Source: a virus
Length of the DNA: 33,902 nt
Virus record (IMG/VR): IMGVR_UViG_3300012929_000036
Location: 1-33,902 of that record
Strand: one strand, 5' to 3'
In this document: piece after piece, positions 23,907-29,512 of the stretch
Layout of the letters: each line of letters opens with the position of its first letter
Position numbering within the stretch: the first letter of the stretch is position 1
Position numbers and translations under genes: made by a program
The notes under the pieces: generated by a model
Seen by the model: the letters and a program-made list of their open reading frames with translations, nothing else
What the model was told of the DNA's origin: nothing
The model's database searches: none

Positions 23907-24095
23907 CTATTGTGAAGCCTGATTCTTTTCCAGAAAGGCGACACGCCTTTCGAGCTTGGCGACGATATCGACGAGCGCGGTCAAGTCGCTCCGCATCTTG
24001 GCAGCCGATGATTGCGGCACCTCGGGAATAGGATTGTCTAAAATCCCAATCCTCTGTTCTAAGGCGCGGATGCGCTGGTCGGATTCGATGCTCAT
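23907..24095 (-). CDS. Short coiled-coil protein (SlyX-like shape)
   Basis: Predicted 62-residue protein, M-S-I-E-S-D-Q-R-I-R-A-L-E-Q-R-I, with two heptad helices (about 5-20 and 35-58) split by a Pro-containing loop. The layout is like SlyX and other short trimeric coiled coils, but without diagnostic residues. The ATG overlaps the preceding stop as ATGA, which selects this start over a much longer upstream frame. It is the last of three consecutive ATGA-coupled genes. Role unknown. Confidence 0.65.
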   Translation of the reverse strand: MSIESDQRIRALEQRIGILDNPIPEVPQSSAAKMRSDLTALVDIVAKLERRVAFLEKNQASQ

Positions 24096-24262
24096 CCCAC
24101 GAACCGACAATTCTCGATCGTGCCACGCGCCCGTAGGCACATCGCCGCGAGTGCCATCCATTGGCAAGGCGCCATCTGAACAATCGGACAAGCTCCAATC
24201 CGCCAAAGGTCCATAGCCATATATTGTCGCAGCAGACCGTGCCGCCAGAGAAACCACTTCAT
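24092..24262 (-). CDS. Trp/Cys/Met-rich mini-protein
   Basis: Predicted 56-residue protein with an unusual composition: W3, W6, W21 and W35 together with many Met and three Cys, starting M-K-W-F-L-W-R-H-G-L-L-R-Q-Y and with a moderately hydrophobic middle (about 28-46). It may be a small membrane-associated protein. Both ends are defined by ATGA overlaps with neighbours, which is the main reason to believe it; the competing frame gives a weaker N-terminal extension of the next gene. I do not recognise it. Confidence 0.5.
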   Translation of the reverse strand: MKWFLWRHGLLRQYMAMDLWRIGACPIVQMAPCQWMALAAMCLRARGTIENCRFVG

Positions 24263-24465
24263 TCTCTTACAGCTTCCCATTGAGATGCAATATCACCGTT
24301 GGCGAGCCTTACGCCACCGATGATGCGAACAGAGTTTGCGCCTAGTTGTTTCTTGGCTTGCTCCCTCGTGATTCTCGCCATGAGAAAAACAACCCGCCAA
24401 TCATCGATATTAGATATCGAAATTTCGCGTTGCTCAGCAAGCGTAGTAACGATTTCGCAGGTCAT
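24259..24465 (-). CDS. Hypothetical small protein
   Basis: Predicted 68-residue protein, mixed alpha/beta, with D-D-W-R-V-V-F-L-M-A-R-I-T-R-E-Q-A (about 21-37) and a C-terminal V-R-L-A-N-G-D-I-A-S-Q-W-E. No membrane span or metal motif. Starts with an ATGA overlap with the 96-residue gene upstream and ends with another ATGA overlap. The gene is probably expressed as part of the coupled cluster between terminase and portal. Unknown function. Confidence 0.6.
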   Translation of the reverse strand: MTCEIVTTLAEQREISISNIDDWRVVFLMARITREQAKKQLGANSVRIIGGVRLANGDIASQWEAVRE

Positions 24466-24752
24466 GCGGCTTCATCCATGGACGGGACTATGCGCAGGCG
24501 CTTGTTGGCCGCCACATGGCCGGCCATGTCAAACTTACCACGCGGCCAGGTGCCCGGTTCGGTTGCCGGCTCGACAACGCCGTGCTCATCCGGCATCGCC
24601 TCGGTATCGCTGATGATGGCGAACTGGCTGCGCCACATCTCGTTGGCGTTGCGGGCATGGGCGATGGCGTCCTGCAGCGTCGGCGCCACGATGCGGGTCT
24701 GCATGTAGTAGGACCAGACCGGCGACTTGGTGGCGAGGATCACGATGCGCAT
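24462..24752 (-). CDS. Hypothetical protein of terminase-portal cluster
   Basis: Predicted 96-residue protein, M-R-I-V-I-L-A-T-K-S-P-V-W-S-Y-Y, with a helix containing A-I-A-H-A-R-N-A-N-E-M-W-R-S-Q-F-A-I (about 29-46) and an acidic, probably flexible C-terminal region. Related small proteins occur near terminase genes in other phages, but no function is known to me. The ribosome site is weak. It ends in an ATGA overlap with the next gene and starts 27 nt after the preceding stop. Confidence 0.6.
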   Translation of the reverse strand: MRIVILATKSPVWSYYMQTRIVAPTLQDAIAHARNANEMWRSQFAIISDTEAMPDEHGVVEPATEPGTWPRGKFDMAGHVAANKRLRIVPSMDEAA

Positions 24753-24779
24753 GGCGGATCGTTCCAGAGAATGACGCGG

Positions 24780-24953
24780 CTAGTGCGTGGCAATGTCGAC
24801 AGTCGCCTTCGCGCTGTCGGATGTGAAGGTGGTGACGAATGACGTCGTATCGATCGGCGCGCCATCGACTTTGATTTCAAGCGTCTTGGCATGCGGAAAG
24901 CCCTGCAACGCCTCCTTGAGGTCTCCGCAAACACGGAGGTCCAGAACCGGCAT
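24780..24953 (-). CDS. Small hypothetical protein
   Basis: Predicted 57-residue soluble protein, M-P-V-L-D-L-R-V-C-G-D-L-K-E-A-L, with a beta-alpha-beta appearance and no Trp. AGGAG lies 7 nt before the ATG at 24953, a near-ideal ribosome site, and this selects the start against a longer upstream reading frame. It is the first small gene after the large terminase. No family recognised. Confidence 0.65.
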   Translation of the reverse strand: MPVLDLRVCGDLKEALQGFPHAKTLEIKVDGAPIDTTSFVTTFTSDSAKATVDIATH

Positions 24954-25008
24954 CGAAAATCTCCTAACGAATGCGTCCGCCAAAAACGGCACCATACGCC
25001 GCTCGCCG

Positions 25009-26409
25009 TCAGATGTACAGCCGACTCACCTTGCCGTAGTTGATCGGCTTCATGACGGGATCGAGCTCATGCGCCAGGCCGAGCGCGCCATAGCGGAACC
25101 CGTCGGCGGCGTGCGATGCCCAGTTGTGGAGAGGGTTGGACTTGAAAATCTTCAGCCGGTCGTCCCACTCGCGATGGTAGTCCTTCAGGGCGCGGATGCC
25201 GCGGTCGCACTTGTCACGGTCGAACACACAACGCGGCAGGACGCTGCGGGCCGCCTGGATGCCATCCTCGATACGCTGGCGCGGCAGGATGCGTAGGTTG
25301 AAGCAGCCGAGCGAGCGCAGGGTCTCCTCGCGGCTGAAGCCGGTGCCGATCTCTTTGGCGGCGGCATCGTGCGGCAGGATGTAATCGGCATAGGCATAGG
25401 GCTTGTCGCGCAGCACCTTGACGTAGTGGTCGAGGCCGACGCCCGACGCCTCATAATAGTCGATGAACCGGAACTGCGTGCCGACCGTCTGGATGAACCA
25501 GATCGCCGTGCTATCGCCGATGCCCAGATCCCAGGCTGTGCGGACGAGGTAGCGCGGGTCGTAGTTGAGGGCGGTGATTCGCCCCTCCTTCTCGGCCGCC
25601 GCCATCTCCTTGCCGTAGTAGGCGCCCTCGACGGCGGCATCGAATGAACACTCGAATTCCCGCTCGAACTGGTCGAGGCTCATGGAGCGCTTCAGGCTGG
25701 CAAGCTCCTCCTCGGGAAGGATGCGAGTCTCGGATGCGCGGTACATGAGGGCGAGCCAGTCGTTGTCGATGACGCGGCGGCGCATCGGATCGCCTTCGGG
25801 ATGCGTCCAGAACCCGAACTTCGCCTGCTCGTAGAGGTTCCAGAATTCATTCCGGCCCATGGGCGTGCCGATGAACACGGCCCAACCCTTGCGGTCAGCC
25901 AGCCACGGCCGCACGACCTCCGACCAGATGCGCGGATCCATCTGGGCGTACTCGTCGAACACCACTCCGTCCCCATATATGCCGCGCAAAGAGTCGGGGT
26001 TATCGGCACCTGTGATGGTGACGCGGGCGCCGCCGGGGAGTTCGACATAGAGTTCGGACTCGTTCTTCTGCGCTCCCGTGATGGTCATGCCGTACTGCTG
26101 AAGGTAGGTCCAGGCGATCTGTTTGGCCTGCCGCAGGAACGGTGCCACGTACCAGAAGCGCGGGTGCTGGAGCGGCGGCAAATGCATCAAAGCGCGCTCC
26201 TGGTGGAACGCGGCGGCACTGTGCAGGAGCTGGTTCACCAGGGCGACGGTCTTGCCGAACCGGCGGTGGCAGACCAGGACGTTGAAGCGCTTCAGCTTAC
26301 TGTGCAGTTCGGATTGCTGGACGCGCGGCGTATAGCCGGTTTTTACGATGCTAGGTTGTGTTCGTCGCTGGGGAACAGCCATGGGGCTCAATGATAGAGA
26401 CCTTGCCAT
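25009..26409 (-). CDS. Terminase large subunit
   Basis: Predicted 466-residue packaging motor. Walker A-type C-H-R-R-F-G-K-T lies at residues 47-54, Walker B V-V-F-D-E-Y at 149-154 and the coupling motif G-T-P-M-G at 181-185. The C-terminal nuclease has W-D-L-G-I-G-D-S at 293-300 and Y-I-L-P-H-D-A near 343-349, with acidic residues for metal binding. Length fits Terminase_6-type podovirus enzymes. Two ATGs are possible (26409 and 26382) and neither has a strong ribosome site. The portal and head genes follow downstream after a run of small genes. It translocates and cuts concatemeric DNA. Confidence 0.93.
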   Translation of the reverse strand: MARSLSLSPMAVPQRRTQPSIVKTGYTPRVQQSELHSKLKRFNVLVCHRRFGKTVALVNQLLHSAAAFHQERALMHLPPLQHPRFWYVAPFLRQAKQIAWTYLQQYGMTITGAQKNESELYVELPGGARVTITGADNPDSLRGIYGDGVVFDEYAQMDPRIWSEVVRPWLADRKGWAVFIGTPMGRNEFWNLYEQAKFGFWTHPEGDPMRRRVIDNDWLALMYRASETRILPEEELASLKRSMSLDQFEREFECSFDAAVEGAYYGKEMAAAEKEGRITALNYDPRYLVRTAWDLGIGDSTAIWFIQTVGTQFRFIDYYEASGVGLDHYVKVLRDKPYAYADYILPHDAAAKEIGTGFSREETLRSLGCFNLRILPRQRIEDGIQAARSVLPRCVFDRDKCDRGIRALKDYHREWDDRLKIFKSNPLHNWASHAADGFRYGALGLAHELDPVMKPINYGKVSRLYI

Positions 26410-26415
26410 GTCTTG

Positions 26416-26577
26416 TCATGCCCGGTGTGGAAGGGCGCCGATGAAGGTCGTTTGGGATGCTGCGCTCTTCCCAGGTGGCTGCCCGGAAACCGAAAGCCAG
26501 TGTAGCAGATCATCAGGCCGGAATATACTCCTCATCGCCGGCAAGCGCGGGCCAGAACAAGCGGCGCAGGCATACAA
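26416..26577 (-). CDS. Possible TTG-started mini-protein before TerL
   Basis: A 53-residue frame beginning with TTG at 26577. GGGGAGA lies 10 nt upstream, overlapping the end of the previous gene. The sequence has C-A-A-C near the N terminus and F-R-P-D-D-L-L-H-W-L in the middle and ends 6 nt before the terminase ATG. An internal ATG (at residue 15) would give a 39-residue version. It fills the only gap between small genes and terminase, but composition alone cannot prove it. Confidence 0.4.
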   Translation of the reverse strand: MYACAACSGPRLPAMRSIFRPDDLLHWLSVSGQPPGKSAASQTTFIGALPHRA

Positions 26578-26580
26578 GTA

Positions 26581-26769
26581 TCAACGGTCTCCCCTACGGT
26601 CACGTTGCCATTGCGCATCTTCCATCGCTGAATCCAACTGTTCCTGCAATTCCAGAATCCATAGTTCCAACGCACGGATATGTTTCCGCAACTCCGCCTC
26701 ACGTTTCAATCCGATGTCGTCAATTTTATCACAGTCATCCATCGCCGCCACCACAACTGAACCATACAT
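26581..26769 (-). CDS. Small coiled-coil protein
   Basis: Predicted 62-residue protein whose C-terminal 45 residues form a strongly charged coiled coil (R-E-A-E-L-R-K-H-I-R-A-L-E-L-W-I-L-E-L-Q). I place the start at the ATG at 26769, which has AAGGGAAG about 7 nt away; a second ATG at 26742 would remove nine mostly hydrophobic residues and avoid overlap with the preceding short frame. It resembles other small coiled coils of this phage (62-residue gene at 23907-24095). Function unknown. Confidence 0.55.
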   Translation of the reverse strand: MYGSVVVAAMDDCDKIDDIGLKREAELRKHIRALELWILELQEQLDSAMEDAQWQRDRRGDR

Positions 26770-26861
26770 ACCTTCACTTCCCTTCCACGATCCTCCGGCA
26801 AGCAATTCCAATGTTCAAGCTCCTCTTTTCGCGTAACTGCTTCGTTGATGAATCTAATCAT
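26706..26861 (-). CDS. Possible overlapping mini-protein (weak)
   Basis: A 51-residue frame starting M-I-R-F-I-N-E-A-V-T-R-K-E-E-L-E-H-W-N in the gap between two small genes. The first 30 residues look protein-like and are not a shadow of any other gene, but the last part overlaps the coiled-coil gene by about 64 nt and becomes Trp/Arg-rich, as antisense or out-of-frame sequence often does. No convincing ribosome site. Included because otherwise 26770-26905 would be empty. Confidence 0.3.
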   Translation of the reverse strand: MIRFINEAVTRKEELEHWNCLPEDRGREVKVCMVQLWWRRWMTVIKLTTSD

Positions 26862-26905
26862 GCCGACCATTTCTCATCCAAGCGGCGGAGGCAGTCAAGC
26901 ATCGA

Positions 26906-27103
26906 TCACTCGCGCAATAGCCACGAACGCCCCATGTCATCGCCAGGCCGGCGTAGCCTCATGACCATACGATGAACGGCATATTCCTGGAGAAACACAC
27001 TGCCCCATGACCTGAGAGGCAAATCGTTCATTAGCGTCCGGGCGATCTCGTTGATTCTGAAAGGCGGCAAATCCGGCAGCCATGGGCCGAGCGGCTTAAG
27101 CAT
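26906..27103 (-). CDS. Hypothetical mini-protein
   Basis: Predicted 65-residue protein, M-L-K-P-L-G-P-W-L-P-D-L-P-P-F-R-I-N-E-I-A-R, basic in the C-terminal half (R-M-V-M-R-L-R-R-P-G-D-D). The ATG at 27103 overlaps the TAA of the preceding TTG-started gene by 8 nt. No clear Shine-Dalgarno site, so coupling is likely. I recognise no domain. Part of the mini-gene string between the putative small and large terminase genes. Confidence 0.5.
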   Translation of the reverse strand: MLKPLGPWLPDLPPFRINEIARTLMNDLPLRSWGSVFLQEYAVHRMVMRLRRPGDDMGRSWLLRE

Positions 27104-27266
27104 CGGACGGCGGCTCACGATCGCGCAGGCACCAGGCCACAAGCTGATCCGAAAGCGCTTCCAACTCCTCCTGCGTCCATTGGGGGTTTTGGTCGGCTAC
27201 GCGCAAATGAAGGCCATAACACTCCAGCCGCAAACGTGCCAAGTCGGCGTCGGAGAGGTTAAGCAA
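27096..27266 (-). CDS. Mini-protein with TTG start
   Basis: Predicted 56-residue acidic helical protein (L-N-L-S-D-A-D-L-A-R-L-R-L-E-C-Y-G; W-T-Q-E-E-L-E-A-L-S-D-Q-L). It has no ATG or GTG. The TTG at 27266 overlaps the stop of the upstream gene and is preceded at 6 nt by AGGGAGA, an excellent ribosome-binding site. The repeated A-D-L-A and E-E-L-E-A-L patterns and the stop directly after an acidic tail make it a convincing gene in spite of its size. Function unknown. Confidence 0.65.
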   Translation of the reverse strand: MLNLSDADLARLRLECYGLHLRVADQNPQWTQEELEALSDQLVAWCLRDREPPSDA

Positions 27267-27471
27267 GGCCGATCTCCCTCAACAACCACTCGCGCGCCTC
27301 CTCGAACGTAAGGCCGGCCCAACCGTAGGCGGGTGCGGCGGGAAGGAAATAACTCGGCACATTCATCTGCGCTCGCAGTTGGCGCCGCAGCGCGTCAGCC
27401 AGTTCGGCCGGAGTGCTGCCGTAGGTGCCATCGGACGGCAAACCCTGCGATCCAGGCGGTAGACCCTTCAT
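27259..27471 (-). CDS. Hypothetical mini-protein
   Basis: Predicted 70-residue protein from ATG 27471: M-K-G-L-P-P-G-S-Q-G-L-P-S-D-G-T-Y-G, a helix A-E-L-A-D-A-L-R-R-Q-L-R-A-Q-M, then Y-F-L-P-A-A-P-A-Y-G-W-A-G-L-T-F-E-E-A-R-E-W broken by Pro. An upstream ATG (27567) would extend it into the previous gene with Arg/Leu-rich sequence and no ribosome site, so I prefer the shorter form. It ends in an overlap with the TTG-started gene. Function unknown. Confidence 0.55.
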   Translation of the reverse strand: MKGLPPGSQGLPSDGTYGSTPAELADALRRQLRAQMNVPSYFLPAAPAYGWAGLTFEEAREWLLREIGLA

Positions 27472-27538
27472 CCCCAAACCGTACCTCAAACGGAACAGGC
27501 GCGCAAGCGGGATTCGCAAGGAACCGCAGCCGAGAGGC

Positions 27539-27751
27539 TCAAGACGGGCGGATGGGACCCAAAGCATGCTTGCGCCAATAATCGAACTGCACACCCATGG
27601 GTGCATTAGGATTGGCAGGCGTCGGGCAACGCGCATCAAGAAACGCACGCCACTGCGCGGCGGTTGAACCAACCTCGTTGGGAAACAATTCAGACGCCCA
27701 CTCCTCGATCAGGACTGCCCAGCGCGCGTTAGAGACGGGGTGGATCGGCAT
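27539..27751 (-). CDS. Hypothetical mini-protein
   Basis: Predicted 70-residue protein, M-P-I-H-P-V-S-N-A-R-W-A-V-L-I-E-E-W-A-S-E broken across a predicted helix, then a Pro/Asn-rich stretch (C-P-T-P-A-N-P-N-A-P) and F-D-Y-W-R-K-H-A-L-G. Start could instead be GTG at 27787 (12 more residues). No good ribosome site for either. It is the first mini-gene after the structured gene-free stretch and is likely on the same transcript as the large terminase. No family recognised. Confidence 0.55.
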   Translation of the reverse strand: MPIHPVSNARWAVLIEEWASELFPNEVGSTAAQWRAFLDARCPTPANPNAPMGVQFDYWRKHALGPIRPS

Positions 27752-28078
27752 CAGGACGAACGACTCTGACAGACACGGGTGCCGCACCGGCCATACATGA
27801 GGATCGTCCCATCGTATGACGGCGGCGTAACGTCTCGCCAGATGTGAGCGGGGTAGGGTCCAGCGTCCCCACCGCAGCGGTCCACCCCGGCCGGATGGGG
27901 ACCCGCCCGATGGGGTGCCGGGGTGGTCGGAGGGCCAGCCAGCCGCGCTGGCAACCGCCTGTGTAGCGGTTGCTCTGGACTGCGACTATGGCGGAAAACT
28001 GTCATTCCTGTGGCGCTATGAACCGTGTTTGTTACCCCATGGTCGCGCCGGGGTAACAGCCGTTTCCGATCGAGGCCA
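27752..28078. other. Gene-free stretch with clustered inverted repeats
   Basis: About 330 bp without a convincing gene on either strand. It contains four perfect inverted repeats: 9-bp arms at 27882-27890 and 27918-27926 (27-nt loop); 6-bp arms at 27938-27943 and 27947-27952 (3-nt loop); 8-bp arms at 27951-27958 and 27966-27973 (7-nt loop); and 8-bp arms GTTACCCC/GGGGTAAC at 28031-28038 and 28050-28057 (11-nt loop). The minus-strand transcript of the putative small terminase would run through it. Terminator, structured RNA, packaging site and origin are all possible; long open frames here are Pro/Arg-rich shadows. Confidence 0.6.
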
Positions 28079-28549
28079 TCAACAGCTTGGTACGTCATCT
28101 GCATCCACATCGGCATCAGAGCTGGAATGCTGCACCGATGAGTTCGCAGCATGTCCCGAGTTAGATACAGTCGAGACTGCATTCGATACAGTCGATGTTT
28201 CACGTGAAACATCGCGCGGCGTCACGTCCGTCATATGCTCGATTGCCGGCATGCCCGGCGAGCGAGTGACGCCGGTGAGGACTTGGAGGACGGCGTCGGC
28301 CATGGCGCGGGCATCGTCCGGTGCGTTGGCGACCTTGCCAAGTGCCCGATCCAGCAGGGAATTCGCGGCAGTTACGGCCACCGCATCGCTCTCGCTGGTC
28401 AATGCCTTGGCCAATCGATCAATTGCCGGCCTGACATGCTTCCATGCTAAACGTCTAGCCTGCAAGCCCTTCCGAATTTGGATTGAATGGTGATCGCCGC
28501 GACTGAACCGTTTTTCCTTCGGTTCATCATCGCCTTCAACGAGTGCCAT
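28079..28549 (-). CDS. Putative terminase small subunit-like protein
   Basis: Predicted 156-residue protein. Residues 38-73 (R-P-A-I-D-R-L-A-K-A-L, then A-V-T-A-A-N-S-L-L-D-R-A-L-G-K-V) follow the helical-repeat pattern seen in small phage proteins, including some small terminases, with A-A-x-x-L-L-D-R-x-x-G-K. The C-terminal 45 residues are Ser/Asp/Val-rich, low complexity and contain two S-T-V-S-N repeats (119-123, 126-130) next to D-V-S-R-E-T-S (113-119), encoded by the parS-like palindrome. It precedes the terminase cluster. Start at ATG 28549 fits the promoter at 28555-28583. The terminase role is inference from position. Confidence 0.6.
   Translation of the reverse strand: MALVEGDDEPKEKRFSRGDHHSIQIRKGLQARRLAWKHVRPAIDRLAKALTSESDAVAVTAANSLLDRALGKVANAPDDARAMADAVLQVLTGVTRSPGMPAIEHMTDVTPRDVSRETSTVSNAVSTVSNSGHAANSSVQHSSSDADVDADDVPSC
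28164..28195. repeat. 11-bp direct repeat pair beside the parS-like site
   Basis: GATACAGTCGA occurs at 28164-28174 and again at 28185-28195, a 21-bp period, so the reading frame is kept and the encoded S-T-V-S-N motif is duplicated. The second copy overlaps the left edge of the parS-like palindrome (28193-28214). The repeats may be protein binding sites linked to it or simply a small in-frame duplication in a low-complexity tail. Confidence 0.8.
28193..28214. promoter_or_regulatory. parS-like ParB-binding palindrome
   Basis: A 22-bp perfect palindrome whose centre (28196-28211) is TGTTTCACGTGAAACA, identical to the widely conserved bacterial chromosomal parS 16-mer bound by ParB. It is flanked on both sides by matching CGA/TCG bases. 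It lies inside the C-terminal coding region of the putative small terminase gene. No ParA or ParB gene is in the window, so a host ParB would have to act on it. The sequence match is exact; the function in this phage is inferred. Confidence 0.8.
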
Positions 28550-28554
28550 GTCGC

Positions 28555-28583
28555 ATTCTAAATCGCCTCGAGACGCCTGTCCA
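28555..28583 (-). promoter_or_regulatory. Candidate leaderless promoter of the 28079-28549 gene
   Basis: Minus-strand TGGACA (28578-28583), 17-bp spacer and TAGAAT (28555-28560); each box has five of six consensus matches. The ATG at 28549 starts the sixth base after the -10 box, so the transcript would begin at the start codon. No Shine-Dalgarno element precedes that ATG, consistent with leaderless translation. Confidence 0.6.
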
Positions 28584-28774
28584 TCCTTCGTTTCCGGCCC
28601 CGTGGTGTGCAAGTCGGCACGGAAGACTGCTTGGCAGGGGTAGGTGCGGGAACGCGCTGTACGGGCTTTAAACGCGGTTGGCAGTGAGAACACGAACGCG
28701 GCTGTAACAATTCGTGACTTGCATCCGTCCCTTACTGGGCACTTCATGAGGTCATGAACATGATGGAGGCGATG

Positions 28775-28876
28775 ATGACTGCTTCCCAATACCGCCGGCT
28801 TGAGCTTCTCGCTGCTTGGCGTTTCTTCGTGCAGTATCGCACGATTGGCGGCTTCAACCACCTCTCTCGGGCATAG
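28775..28876 (+). CDS. Possible 33-residue coupled mini-ORF
   Basis: A 33-residue plus-strand frame starting ATG 28775 with GGAGG 5 nt upstream (28765-28769): M-T-A-S-Q-Y-R-R-L-E-L-L-A-A-W-R. It is amphipathic and basic. Its TAG stop overlaps the AGGAG-type ribosome site of the next gene (28875-28880), so it could serve as a leader that couples translation. ATGs further upstream in the same frame are also possible. No homologue known to me. Confidence 0.45.
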   Translation: MTASQYRRLELLAAWRFFVQYRTIGGFNHLSRA

Positions 28877-28887
28877 GAGCGCACACC

Positions 28888-29247
28888 ATGACTGCACAAC
28901 ACACGCCGGGGCCGCTTAGGCCGATCGAGGTTATCGGCGGCGGGGGCACGGGCTTTCATCAATACATCATCGATGCGGGCGGCCGGAAGATCGGCTGTTG
29001 CTGGGGACCGGCCGAGGAGAAGATGGCGAACGCCGCGCTGTGGGCCGCCGCTCCGGAGACTGCGGCCGAGTGCGACCGCCTGCGCGCGGTCAATGCGGAG
29101 CTGCTGACGGCGCTGAAGGGGCTTGAGGAGTTTGCCGGTCAGATCACCGGCTTCACTTTCCCCGAAGGCAGCCGCTCGCCGTTTGAGACTTTGGCGTCCC
29201 GTTGCAAAACGGCCCGCGCCGCCATCACCAAGGCCGGACAGTCATGA
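28888..29247 (+). CDS. Phage protein of the H-T-P-G-P family
   Basis: Predicted 119-residue protein with the widespread but uncharacterised phage pattern M-T-A-Q-H-T-P-G-P-L-R near the N terminus, M-A-N-A-A-L-W-A-A-A-P-E (residues about 49-60), L-L-T-A-L-K-G-L-E-E (about 74-83) and a C-terminal A-R-A-A-I-T-K-A. AGGAG lies 7 nt before the ATG. It is on the plus strand, following the mini-ORF, and converges on the helicase gene with about 250 bp between stops. Function unknown; commonly near early or regulatory genes in temperate and lytic phages. Confidence 0.8.
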   Translation: MTAQHTPGPLRPIEVIGGGGTGFHQYIIDAGGRKIGCCWGPAEEKMANAALWAAAPETAAECDRLRAVNAELLTALKGLEEFAGQITGFTFPEGSRSPFETLASRCKTARAAITKAGQS

Positions 29248-29406
29248 CAGCGCGCGCCGGCCGGATATCATCGGGCACAGCAGGTGGCGCTCCGCGAACG
29301 CGCCCGGTTGGCTGTGTTCGCATTCGTCTGACACCAGCCCCGCGCCCGTAGGTAGGCGCTGGTTGTCGATTCAGGTCTAGAAAGGTAAGACTCGCTGTAG
29401 GGGGAG

Positions 29407-29512
29407 CTGTTGGCCTGTTGGTGTGTTGGGGTATGTATATACCAACACCCCCCAACAGCCCCCAACACCCCCAACAGATTTTGATTAACACATTGATTTA
29501 TCATTGATAACC
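29407..29512. repeat. Inverted-repeat block plus AT-rich TTGAT repeats
   Basis: Between the convergent stops at 29247 and 29501. The left side has TGTTGG at three places (29408-29428), the right has CCAACA four times (29442-29477). The core can fold as GTGTTGG(GG)TAT-GTAT-ATACCAACAC (29423-29448, broken for length). It is followed by an AT-rich stretch (29478-29512) with three TTGAT repeats running into the end of the helicase gene. A bidirectional terminator is the simplest explanation; repeats plus an AT-rich block beside a RepA-type gene also fit an origin. Confidence 0.6.

Noticed and set aside
27751-28212. Minus-strand ORF beginning M-F-H-V-K-H
   Set aside because: The start is simply the parS palindrome read in another frame; downstream it is Pro/Arg/His-rich and crosses the hairpin cluster, so it does not look coding.
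27915-28493. Plus-strand ORF of 192 aa across the structured stretch
   Set aside because: It is antisense to the putative small terminase and has no ribosome site; Ser/Ala/Arg-rich composition suggests a shadow.
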